A stretch of 8,096 nt of DNA, taken from positions 1-8,096 of the forward strand of contig NJBP01000074.1 in NCBI GenBank assembly GCA_005223085.1, in the 5' to 3' direction. Positions 1 to 5,923 of the stretch are shown piece by piece. Source of the DNA: Candidatus Aerophobetes bacterium Ae_b3b (lineage in GTDB: Bacteria > Aerophobota > Aerophobia > Aerophobales > AE-B3A). A program made the position numbers and the translations under genes. Under the pieces are notes generated by a model. The model was not told the DNA's origin and did not search any database. It worked only from the letters and a program-made list of their open reading frames with translations. How positions within the stretch are numbered: position 1 is the first letter of the stretch; each line of letters starts with the position of its first letter.

Positions 1-640
1 TACTAAAAAGGCCTTAAGTATTTTGAAGCTGGTCGATAAAGATTCTGTACCTTCTTGTTTAAATCTAGTTCACTCAAGTATCATCAGGAATCTAGTAAAG
101 CACTTGAGATTTATTGAAGAACAGATACTCATCGTTGAGAAAGAACTGGAACCCTTAGTTGATGAGACAGGGATGAAGCTTTCTACATTAACAGGTGTTG
201 ATTTAGTTACAGCAGCTAAGCTCATAGCTGAAATTGGTGATGTAAACCGATTTAGCTCTAGTGATAAGTTAGCTAAGTGTGCCGGTATAGCCCCTCAGCA
301 GAAAAGTTCAGGCAAAAAGCTTAAGTTCAAGAAGTCTAACCGGGGTAGACGCCAGTTGAACACTGCTATATATCATATCGCTCTCAGCCAAATCAGCCGT
401 GATAGATCCGGCAAACCCAGAAACTCTAAAGCCAGAGACTACTTCTTGAGAAAGATCTCTGAGGGCAAAACCAAAAAGGAAGCCCTTACCTGTCTCCAGA
501 GAAGGCTATGTGACATTATCTATGCTATGATGAAGAATAAGACTGAATACAGATTTCAAAGAACCACTAACCTTGTCACTTAGGTTCATTTATTGCTCTT
601 TGAAAATTTCCATTTGACATAGGATGTCTTTTGGGTTTGG
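1..640 (+). mobile_element. IS110-family insertion sequence, right part; right boundary approximate
   Basis: The element is inferred from the transposase gene at the left edge. About 30 bases after the stop codon there is TTTGACATAGG, whose TTGACA occupies 614-619. In characterised IS110 elements the right end can carry a -35 hexamer that forms a promoter with the left end after circularisation, so this TTGACA is a plausible marker of the right end. No terminal inverted repeat or target duplication is expected for this family, and the exact boundary cannot be set from one copy. The 640 endpoint is an estimate. Confidence 0.45.
2..583 (+). CDS. IS110-family transposase, C-terminal part (5' truncated by window edge)
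   Basis: The frame is open to the left edge, so only about the last 193 residues are visible; the TTG at 23 is internal, not the start. The visible part begins with a helical linker, then a helix-hairpin-helix-like stretch (LSTLTGVDLVTAAKLIAEIG), then the Transposase_20 (IS116/IS110/IS902) domain with CAGIAPQQKSSGKK, NRGRRQLNTAIYHIA and a C-terminal KEALTCLQRRLCDIIYAM helix. In this family the serine of the SSG-type motif acts in strand exchange, while the N-terminal RuvC-like acidic tetrad lies outside the window. Such enzymes excise the element as a circle and insert it at sites chosen by a structured noncoding (bridge or seeker) RNA from the element. The visible half has no frameshift and ends at a normal TAG. 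Activity cannot be judged without the N-terminal half. Confidence 0.93.
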   Translation, partial: TKKALSILKLVDKDSVPSCLNLVHSSIIRNLVKHLRFIEEQILIVEKELEPLVDETGMKLSTLTGVDLVTAAKLIAEIGDVNRFSSSDKLAKCAGIAPQQKSSGKKLKFKKSNRGRRQLNTAIYHIALSQISRDRSGKPRNSKARDYFLRKISEGKTKKEALTCLQRRLCDIIYAMMKNKTEYRFQRTTNLVT

Positions 641-678
641 TTTTGTTTCCATGAGATTAGTTTAACTGTTAGTCTAGC

Positions 679-722
679 TTGACAAAGTGGGATCCGGTTA
701 ACTGAGTAGGTTGACAAAATGG
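679..722 (+). repeat. Two copies of TTGACAAA-N-TGG repeat, 32 bp apart
   Basis: TTGACAAAGTGG begins at 679 and TTGACAAAATGG at 711. The 679 copy is preceded by CTAGC, as is the 1012 copy. The 711 copy continues into a TGTGGTG segment that resembles the one after the copy at 2526. None has a -10 box at proper spacing, so they look like repeats or protein-binding sites and not promoters. Confidence 0.6.
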
Positions 723-1006
723 ACTAAATGTGGTGTAGTCTGGGTTTTGGGCAGTTTCCAGCTGTGGGATGACCTGTTGGAGAGCTTCTATGGCTACACT
801 TTGTAAGAGTTAAGGCGCAAGCAACAAGGTGATAACTGTGAATTTGGTTGATGTAGGTCTTTACTTATTTACTTTGAGTTTGAGCCTCCTGTTATTTGAT
901 AATGTGAGACAAGTGTTAACATATAGCTTTTGGTATATTTGTCAATTTTTGGCTGGTATAATGTGAAAAATAGCCCTGTTCTGAGGGGTTTTGATTAGAC
1001 TTTTGA

Positions 1007-1026
1007 CTAGCTTGACAAATTGGTGA
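1007..1026 (+). repeat. TTGACAAATTGGTGA repeat copy
   Basis: The 15 bases TTGACAAATTGGTGA at 1012-1026 are identical to 2526-2540. With the upstream CTAGC this copy also matches 674-686. A weaker relative, ACAAAGTGGTGA, lies at 1081-1092, and an inverted nine-base match (ATTTGTCAA) lies at 938-946. Confidence 0.6.
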
Positions 1027-1230
1027 CTTAGTCATAACTACTGTGGTGCTATTTCCCCACGTTAGTATTAGGATCCTGCCACAAAGTGGTGAGCTTTCCC
1101 TATATTTTATCCATGGCCAGGGCTGCTCAAACAATAAAATCTTATCCTGATAATAGGGAGAGCATTTTAAGGGCTATTTATCTTAAAGTCTCTTGCGTAA
1201 TGTAGTTATTTAGCCTATTTGCTGGACCGC

Positions 1231-1295
1231 AAGGTGCCGTAAGGCGCGACGAGTTTCACGTCTTTCCCGGCCGTTAAGGTGCCGCAGGCAACGAG
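1231..1295 (+). repeat. GC-rich pair of imperfect hairpin repeats
   Basis: AAGGTGCCGTAAGGCGCGACGAG (1231-1253) and AAGGTGCCGCAGGCAACGAG (1276-1295) are imperfect direct copies in an otherwise AT-rich stretch. Each can fold: GTGCC-GTAA-GGCGC in the first copy (five pairs including one G-U, with a GNRA-type loop) and TGCC-GCA-GGCA in the second. A more diverged relative, GTTAAGGCGCAAGCAACAAG, is near 809-828. The pair lies 50-115 bases upstream of the DUF2953 start, so it could sit in that gene's leader. Its role is unknown. Confidence 0.5.
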
Positions 1296-1346
1296 AAGAT
1301 AAGTAGAAGAAATCCAAAGCTGATATACAGCGATGAAAGGGGAAAA

Positions 1347-2057
1347 GTGCCGAGATATTTTTGGCTTGCTTATATAAGCAGGCATGATATGATAGATGAA
1401 ATACGCTTGGTATTTCATAAAACAATTCAACATAAAAATATGATTATTCTCTATGCCGTATTAGCTTTAATATTGGGTATTTTTCTAATTCCCTTCGCCT
1501 TTATTATTGATTCAAAGAAGGCAAGATTCTACTTGGGATGGAACCGCATATTTTATTTCCAATTTCAAGAAGGAATAAGAACATTAGGAATACTGGGGAT
1601 ACCCTTTAAGATAAGAAAAAGATACCAGGCGAGAAGAAAACACGAGAAACGGCGACATAAATTGCCCGTGCAAATCTTAGCAACAAATAGTGAAGTTTTT
1701 CTCCAGGGTATAAATAAAACCATGCAACTGTTGAGAAATATGGCACGTTATCTCTTGAAGAGAGGATCAAGGGCTATTGTTTCTAGCGGCGATCCAGCCT
1801 CAGATGGTATGCTCTACGGCACTCTTTGCGGTCTTTCTCCAGGAGAAGTTCCCCTTAAGATAGATTTTACAGGAGAAGCTAGATTTTACGCTCATGTTAG
1901 GATGTCTCTCGTAGGTATTCTCTTCCAGGTTGTAAAGTCCGGTGCTCTCGTACCCATGTTCCGGATGATGAGGTTATTGAGAAAGCGAACGAGTCGGAGC
2001 AAACCTAAAAGACTAGGAAATCACCAACTTTCCTTTGAAAAGAAAAAATCACACTAA
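1347..2057 (+). CDS. DUF2953 family membrane protein (YtfI-like)
   Basis: A 236-residue basic protein with one clear membrane segment at about residues 32-54 (MIILYAVLALILGIFLIPFA). The DUF2953 signature region follows near 146-160 (SSGDPASDGMLYGTLCGL), and a conserved-looking C-terminal segment (VPLKIDFTGEARFYAHVRMS) precedes a Lys/Arg-rich tail. In Bacillus the DUF2953 gene ytfI precedes ytfJ and both are linked to sporulation; the molecular role is unknown. The same order is seen here: the stop codon overlaps the Shine-Dalgarno of the next gene, so the two are almost certainly cotranscribed. The GTG at 1347 is chosen because AAAGGGG lies seven bases upstream. ATG at 1389 or 1441 would start nearer the membrane helix, as is usual for the family, but both lack a good ribosome binding site. 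I could not identify a convincing sporulation sigma-factor promoter. Confidence 0.8.
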   Translation: MPRYFWLAYISRHDMIDEIRLVFHKTIQHKNMIILYAVLALILGIFLIPFAFIIDSKKARFYLGWNRIFYFQFQEGIRTLGILGIPFKIRKRYQARRKHEKRRHKLPVQILATNSEVFLQGINKTMQLLRNMARYLLKRGSRAIVSSGDPASDGMLYGTLCGLSPGEVPLKIDFTGEARFYAHVRMSLVGILFQVVKSGALVPMFRMMRLLRKRTSRSKPKRLGNHQLSFEKKKSH

Positions 2058-2069
2058 GGAGGAATAAAG

Positions 2070-2459
2070 ATGGAAGTAGATGTCAAAGATGTCCTTAAGG
2101 ACTTATTGGGAGAGCTGAGGGCTATTGGCAAGACGGAAGCAGTTATCGGCAATGAGATGAAAGTGGGCGAGTTTACCATAGTTCCGGTCTCAAAGATATC
2201 CGTTGGTGTTGGTGGAGGAGGAAGTAGTGGTGAGGCTCATAGAAAGGGGAAAGCCCCAGGTGCAGGTGCCGGAGGAGGTGTCCGAGTAGAGCCAGTTGCC
2301 TTCTTGGTAGTGAGAGAAGATAAGATATCCCTTTTAAGTGTTGCTAAAGGGGGGGTACTGAAAGGAATTTTTGAATCTATCCCTGAGTTAATCACAAGGC
2401 TAAAGGGGATGAAAAAGAAAGGGGAAGAGGGAGAAAAAGAGGAGATAGAGAGTACCTAA
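2070..2459 (+). CDS. ytfJ: GerW/YtfJ family spore protein
   Basis: A 129-residue soluble protein matching the Spore_YtfJ (GerW) family. An N-terminal helix (VKDVLKDLLGELRAIG) is followed by the diagnostic strand pattern VIGNEMKVGEFTIVPVSKIS. A glycine-rich loop (about residues 45-70) leads into VRVEPVAFLVVREDKISLLS, and a C-terminal amphipathic helix (FESIPELITRLKGM) with a charged tail ends it. In Bacillus subtilis the homologue is made in the forespore and is needed for normal spore germination, notably through lysozyme-type cortex lysis; whether that applies here is inference. Family members also occur in non-spore-formers. A strong AAGGAGG lies eight bases before the ATG and overlaps the stop of the DUF2953 gene. 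The length is typical. No clear intrinsic terminator follows. Confidence 0.9.
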   Translation: MEVDVKDVLKDLLGELRAIGKTEAVIGNEMKVGEFTIVPVSKISVGVGGGGSSGEAHRKGKAPGAGAGGGVRVEPVAFLVVREDKISLLSVAKGGVLKGIFESIPELITRLKGMKKKGEEGEKEEIEST

Positions 2460-2662
2460 GACGGTAAAAGACTTCACTTCGTTCAAATTCAGCTTCTTTG
2501 CCGGACTTCTTTTACACTGATGGGTTTGACAAATTGGTGAAAGTGTGGTTGGAGATTATGGGAAGTTTTCTAAGCAAGAGGTTGACCAATAACTCTCTTC
2601 TGTTAAGTCAAATGCTAGAGTAGAGACCTCCTAACCAAGCATTTCCACATTATTTATTCTAT
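2460..2662. other. Convergent intergenic region between ytfJ and the UROD-like gene
   Basis: The plus-strand ytfJ unit and the minus-strand transporter locus converge here. GTAAAAGA (2464-2471) and TCTTTTAC (2508-2515) are complementary but 36 bases apart with no T-run, so I do not call a terminator. The region carries a copy of the 15-base repeat at 2526-2540, followed by AAGTGTGGTTGGA at 2541-2553. Confidence 0.5.
2526..2553 (+). repeat. TTGACAAATTGGTGA repeat copy with TGTGGT extension
   Basis: The first 15 bases are identical to 1012-1026. The following AAGTGTGGTTGGA (2541-2553) recurs inverted at 3943-3955 on the other side of the UROD-like gene. The copy at 711 aligns along the whole 28 bases with a few mismatches and one gap, so the repeat unit is probably longer than the 12-base core. 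Confidence 0.55.
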
Positions 2663-3796
2663 CTATCCTATCCATCCTTTCTCGGAGAGTAGCTCTTCCG
2701 CCTGCTTTTCGGAAGAACAGGAGATAGAGATCATTAAACCTTCTGGAGCAAGATTTTCTAGAACCAAATTAACTTCCTGCGGCCTGCAGTAAACAATAAT
2801 AGCTTTTTGCTTAGCCTGAATTTTGCGGTAAATGGGTATCCACTTGGCAACACCCTCTTTGTTCTCAGCTGCACCTGGGACCCACTGAACAGCATTCAAA
2901 CGAGAAATTTCCAAAATCATATCAAGATGTGGCAAAGCATCTGGACCATCCAAATGATATATAGAGTAATCCAAGTAGTTAATCTCATTCACTAATTCTT
3001 CTAAGAAAAACTCTTCGTACATTGAAGGAGAAATCATAACAGAAAGATCATTTTCTACCGGATAAAATTTTCCTGGGGCCCAGAGGTTTATCCAAGCAGA
3101 AGTTCCTTCTTGCCTTTTTACTACAATGTTATAGTAACTTTCTTCGTAAACCTTAAGCCAGGCTTCCCAGAGAAGCTTTATTGTTTTCTTTACTCCTTCT
3201 GGATTATCAACTAAGTCCAGACATAACTGCTGAGGGCTCCCTCTTAAAACTACGAGTGAGTCCATACTGGGATGAATATCAGTTGAACCAACAATGTAAT
3301 TTCCTTGTGACCTCTCTAGAGCGCTAGATACAAACTCTTTAGTTTTCTGCCAATAGATGTTGTCTTCCTTGACTTGAATGATCGATAAATCCGAATAATC
3401 TTTAAGTATCGGATTGTTCCATTTCGCCCAAGAAACAGGATTTACCCCTTCCTCAATCGCTGCTGGCCCGGTAATAACGGGTGGAAAAATAGGTAAAAAC
3501 TCCATGCCTGCGCCCATATAAGCAGAAAAAACATCAGTGCCGAAATTTGGCCAATAACAAGGAAAAGCTACACCACCGTAAAAAGTAGCCTTTAAAGTTT
3601 TTTCAGCATTTCGTATCGTTTTTCCTTTGTTAAACTTTTCCCCTTTTCTTATCCACATCTCTTTCCCGGATAGTATTTTCCTAGATTGGGGATCATCACG
3701 AGGAGCCGCTACCCAGAGAGGCACTTTATCTAGAATTTCACAATTCCACCAAGCTTCATAATACTCTTTTATTTTCTCCCAATTTTCAATTAATAT
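2663..3796 (-). CDS. Uroporphyrinogen decarboxylase superfamily protein (not HemE)
   Basis: The reading frame gives 377 residues from an ATA at 3796, or 353 from the first usual start, GTG at 3724. The translation has UROD-superfamily features: an N-terminal WWNCEILDKVPLWVAAPRD strand, GPAAI and VGSTDIHPSMD segments, and the barrel signature IYHLDGPDALPHLDMILEI. The HemE uroporphyrinogen-binding motif (RQAGR type) is absent, so this belongs with the divergent UROD-like proteins that include corrinoid-dependent methyltransferases. The usual zinc HxC pattern of MtaA is not evident either, so the reaction is unknown. It lies downstream of the MalG-like permease on the same strand, 197 bases away, and may be the last gene of the operon. 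AGGAGG at 3810-3805 sits eight bases before the ATA, and the sequence between 3796 and 3724 codes for family-like residues. The true start is therefore almost surely upstream of the GTG. Confidence 0.85.
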   Translation of the reverse strand: MLIENWEKIKEYYEAWWNCEILDKVPLWVAAPRDDPQSRKILSGKEMWIRKGEKFNKGKTIRNAEKTLKATFYGGVAFPCYWPNFGTDVFSAYMGAGMEFLPIFPPVITGPAAIEEGVNPVSWAKWNNPILKDYSDLSIIQVKEDNIYWQKTKEFVSSALERSQGNYIVGSTDIHPSMDSLVVLRGSPQQLCLDLVDNPEGVKKTIKLLWEAWLKVYEESYYNIVVKRQEGTSAWINLWAPGKFYPVENDLSVMISPSMYEEFFLEELVNEINYLDYSIYHLDGPDALPHLDMILEISRLNAVQWVPGAAENKEGVAKWIPIYRKIQAKQKAIIVYCRPQEVNLVLENLAPEGLMISISCSSEKQAEELLSEKGWIG

Positions 3797-3993
3797 TCTA
3801 TTTCCCTCCTTTGTCTATTTTGCTTTAAGTTGTCAGAATCTTCAGATTTTTATGAATCCTATTCTTATATACTCTCTTAGACTCAATAATGCAGTCTTCC
3901 TTTGTATTCATCCTCCGAAGCTTTTGTGAGTACATCTGCCTTTCCAACCACACTTGTAGTAATCCAACTTTAATGGGATAGATGCCACATTTT
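3797..3993. other. Spacer between MalG-like and UROD-like genes
   Basis: About 200 AT-rich bases without a gene. On the minus strand TATATAAG occurs near 3870, but no -35 hexamer stands at 16-18 bases from it, so I do not call a promoter. The segment contains the inverted partner (3943-3955) of the 13-base sequence at 2541-2553. Confidence 0.45.
3805..3810 (-). promoter_or_regulatory. Shine-Dalgarno AGGAGG that decides the UROD-like start
   Basis: On the minus strand AAAGGAGGG precedes ATA (3796-3794) with eight bases between AGGAGG and the codon, an ideal spacing for an initiation codon. An in-frame TAG lies just upstream at 3817-3815. In-frame alternatives are ATT at 3790, 14 bases from AGGAGG, and GTG at 3724, which is too far away to use this site. 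Confidence 0.7.
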
Positions 3994-4836
3994 TTAACCC
4001 TTTACTGCACCCGCAGTTAAACCCCGAACCAAATATTTTTGGGCGGCAAAGGTAATGATGATGGACGGTAACAGCAAAATCGTTGCCATCGCCGTTAATC
4101 CCTGCCAGTCAACTTGTACGAAGCCAATGAACTCTGAAATGACAACCGGCAAGGTTTTAGACGAAGCTCTCGTTAAAACCAAGGCAAATAGGAATTCGTT
4201 CCATGACCAGATAAAAGATAGAATTGCGGTTGCTGCTAACCCTGGAGCCACACTGGGTAATATAATCCAGTTAAAGAGCTGGAAGTAGGAACAGCCATCG
4301 ATCAAGGCGGCATCATCCAGATCCCTGGGTATCTGGCGAAAAAAACCCGCCAACATGAAAACAATAAAAGGTAAACCATAGGTAGCATGAGCAAAAATCA
4401 AGACTCGCCTGGTATCCACAATGCCTATCCGCGAGGCGAAGAGAAAAAAAGATGGCAAAAGAGCAATGGGGGGAAACATACGAGCCGAGATAATAGCAAG
4501 AGAAACCCAGTTATATCCTTTAATCCGCCATCTAGTTAAGGCATAAGCAGCTAGTGCCCCAAAATACACAATTATTAAGGTAACGCTGGTAGCCACTATA
4601 AAGCTATTTAAAAGGTAACGGCCAAAGTCGTGCAATTCAAAAATTCGCTGATAATTTTGCCAGGTGACGGAAAACAGCAACACTGGCTTTTCTGTGTAGA
4701 CATCCACACGGTGCTTGAGAGATGTCGTCACTATCCAAAAGATAGGAAAAACAAAGAAAAAAACTGCACAGATCAAACCTATGTAAAAAACAGTCCATTT
4801 ACCAATACTATTCAGGGTGAAATTCCGTTTAGTCAA
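3994..4836 (-). CDS. Carbohydrate ABC transporter permease, MalG-like
   Basis: A 280-residue inner-membrane protein with about six hydrophobic segments (first near 13-37, then about 75-100, 110-133, 150-166, 198-220 and 247-265). The cytoplasmic EAA loop that contacts the ATPase is visible at about 175-195 (DAALIDGCSYFQLFNWIILP), with Asp in place of the first Glu of EAA. The C-terminus GLTAGAVKG is characteristic of the MalG/UgpE group of CUT1 sugar permeases. It should pair with the MalF-like protein encoded 48 bases upstream. The start is TTG at 4836, supported by AGGAG nine bases before it; no better in-frame ATG exists. The substrate cannot be read from the sequence, but carbohydrate or polyol is usual for this family. 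Confidence 0.93.
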   Translation of the reverse strand: MTKRNFTLNSIGKWTVFYIGLICAVFFFVFPIFWIVTTSLKHRVDVYTEKPVLLFSVTWQNYQRIFELHDFGRYLLNSFIVATSVTLIIVYFGALAAYALTRWRIKGYNWVSLAIISARMFPPIALLPSFFLFASRIGIVDTRRVLIFAHATYGLPFIVFMLAGFFRQIPRDLDDAALIDGCSYFQLFNWIILPSVAPGLAATAILSFIWSWNEFLFALVLTRASSKTLPVVISEFIGFVQVDWQGLTAMATILLLPSIIITFAAQKYLVRGLTAGAVKG

Positions 4837-4884
4837 GATTAGTTACTCCTTTTTTGACTATCTTCTCCATATAGCAACTCCCAG

Positions 4885-5850
4885 CTATCTGACTTGTTCC
4901 AATAATCCCTTTTGTAATATCCTTATGAAGTACCAAGAAATGAGCAACACGACTACCAATATAAAGATAGCAATTACTGATCCTTGTCCCATATTGAAAT
5001 GACGAAAGGTCCGCTCGTAACTCAGGAAACCAATGGTTTCCGTTTTACCCCCGGGACCACCGTTAGTCATTATATAAATAAAATCAAACACTCGGAAGGT
5101 GTCCATCAGGCGGATGACTATTATCAAAAGAAAATTGGGTACTAGCAAGGGTAAAGTAATTCTAGTAAATATCTGCCAGCGTGACCCTCCATCGATACGA
5201 GCAGCTTCCATTGGTTCCTGGGGAAGGGCTTGTAGGCTGGCAAACATTACCAAGAAAACGAAGGGTGCATATAGCCAAATATCGGCCACCATTATGGCCG
5301 GTAAAGCAAGCTTAGGACTGGCTAACCAAGCCTGGTTAGGAATTCCTATTAAATTAACGAAGTAATTCACTGCTCCCCACTGCCCGTCAAACAGAAATTT
5401 CCAAGTTAAAGCAGCCGCTACGGGGGCAGTCATCATTGGGAGTAAAATGAGAGTCATAAACACATTTTTCCCGGGAAACTTACGGTCAAACATCACCGCT
5501 AATCCCAGACCAATAAGAACGCTTAACCCGGTAGAAACAATCATAAAGACTATTGTATTGCCGAAAGCTTGCCAAAACAGGGATTCAGAAAATATATCGA
5601 TATAATTGTTTAAACCGGCCCACCGAATGGGTTGCTGAGGTTTGTTCCAAAAATAACGCAGAAAAGAAAGAGCGAAAGTACCAATCATAGGAGAATAGAC
5701 TAATATAGCTAAACCAACTAATAGTGGAGCCAACATCCAGTAGGGAATCAATCGTTCACTTCGAATTGATCTCTTAATAACCCGCTCTCTTTTACTTAAA
5801 AATCCTGGCCGACTAATAGTTGGCAATCTTTGTCTCACATCCATCTCCAT
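4885..5850 (-). CDS. Carbohydrate ABC transporter permease, MalF-like
   Basis: About 321 residues from ATG 5850. A basic cytoplasmic N-terminus leads into the first membrane helix (PYWMLAPLLVGLAILVYSPM, about residues 36-55), with further helices near 93-120, 130-152, 184-206, 236-250 and 289-309. The EAA loop is clear at about 215-234 (EAARIDGGSRWQIFTRITLP), and TNGGPGGKTETIGFL is typical of MalF/UgpA-type CUT1 permeases. The frame opens further upstream to a GTG at 5892, but that start would lie inside a perfect stem and add a non-family N-terminus, so I prefer ATG 5850. ATG 5844 and GTG 5838 are also possible; GTG 5838 has GGAG six bases upstream. The gene is followed after 48 bases by its MalG-like partner. 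Confidence 0.92.
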   Translation of the reverse strand: MEMDVRQRLPTISRPGFLSKRERVIKRSIRSERLIPYWMLAPLLVGLAILVYSPMIGTFALSFLRYFWNKPQQPIRWAGLNNYIDIFSESLFWQAFGNTIVFMIVSTGLSVLIGLGLAVMFDRKFPGKNVFMTLILLPMMTAPVAAALTWKFLFDGQWGAVNYFVNLIGIPNQAWLASPKLALPAIMVADIWLYAPFVFLVMFASLQALPQEPMEAARIDGGSRWQIFTRITLPLLVPNFLLIIVIRLMDTFRVFDFIYIMTNGGPGGKTETIGFLSYERTFRHFNMGQGSVIAIFILVVVLLISWYFIRILQKGLLEQVR

Positions 5851-5854
5851 TGCG

Positions 5855-5903
5855 AAGAACACCGGGTACGGTTGGTAAAAAAAGCATCGCACCCGGTGTT
5901 CTT
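5855..5903 (-). promoter_or_regulatory. Perfect 13-bp intergenic stem-loop between binding-protein and permease genes
   Basis: AAGAACACCGGGT (5855-5867) and ACCCGGTGTTCTT (5891-5903) are exact reverse complements separated by 23 bases. The stem begins about 20 bases after the binding-protein stop and ends four bases before the permease ATG. No T-run follows it, so it is not a standard terminator. Such stems after a binding-protein gene commonly stabilise the upstream mRNA segment or limit read-through, giving more binding protein than permease. Its closeness to the permease start may also limit translation initiation. Confidence 0.75.
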
Positions 5904-5923
5904 GCCCAATATTCTAGTGGGGT

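Larger units (their letters stand above)
584..1346. other. Gene-poor intergenic region with repeats
   Basis: About 760 bases separate the transposase stop from the DUF2953 gene. Short minus-strand ORFs (for example 916-1134, and two overlapping ORFs in 1210-1433) have low-complexity, family-free translations and no convincing ribosome binding site, so I see no gene here. The stretch contains the probable end of the IS110 element, TTGACAAA-N-TGG repeat copies near 679, 711 and 1012, a related copy near 1081, and a GC-rich hairpin island at 1231-1295. TATAAT at 957-962 lacks a good -35 partner. If the transposase belongs to the IS1111 subgroup, whose guide RNA lies downstream of the gene, part of this region could encode that RNA. 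Confidence 0.6.

Noticed and set aside
679-1017. TTGACA hexamers as -35 promoter elements
   Set aside because: No acceptable -10 hexamer lies 16-18 bases downstream of any copy; the shared sequence extends beyond the hexamer, which fits a repeat better.
916-1134. Minus-strand ORF of 72 codons in the intergenic region
   Set aside because: No family resemblance, no good ribosome binding site, and it overlaps repeats near the IS end.
1221-1300. tRNA or known riboswitch in the GC-rich island
   Set aside because: No cloverleaf or T-loop sequence and no match to riboswitch cores I know, such as the cyclic-di-GMP class.
1210-1433. Two overlapping minus-strand ORFs of about 70 codons
   Set aside because: They run through the GC-rich repeat island and antisense to the DUF2953 start, with non-protein-like composition.
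2464-2515. GTAAAAGA/TCTTTTAC as a terminator after ytfJ
   Set aside because: The arms are only eight bases, AT-rich, 36 bases apart, and no T-run follows.
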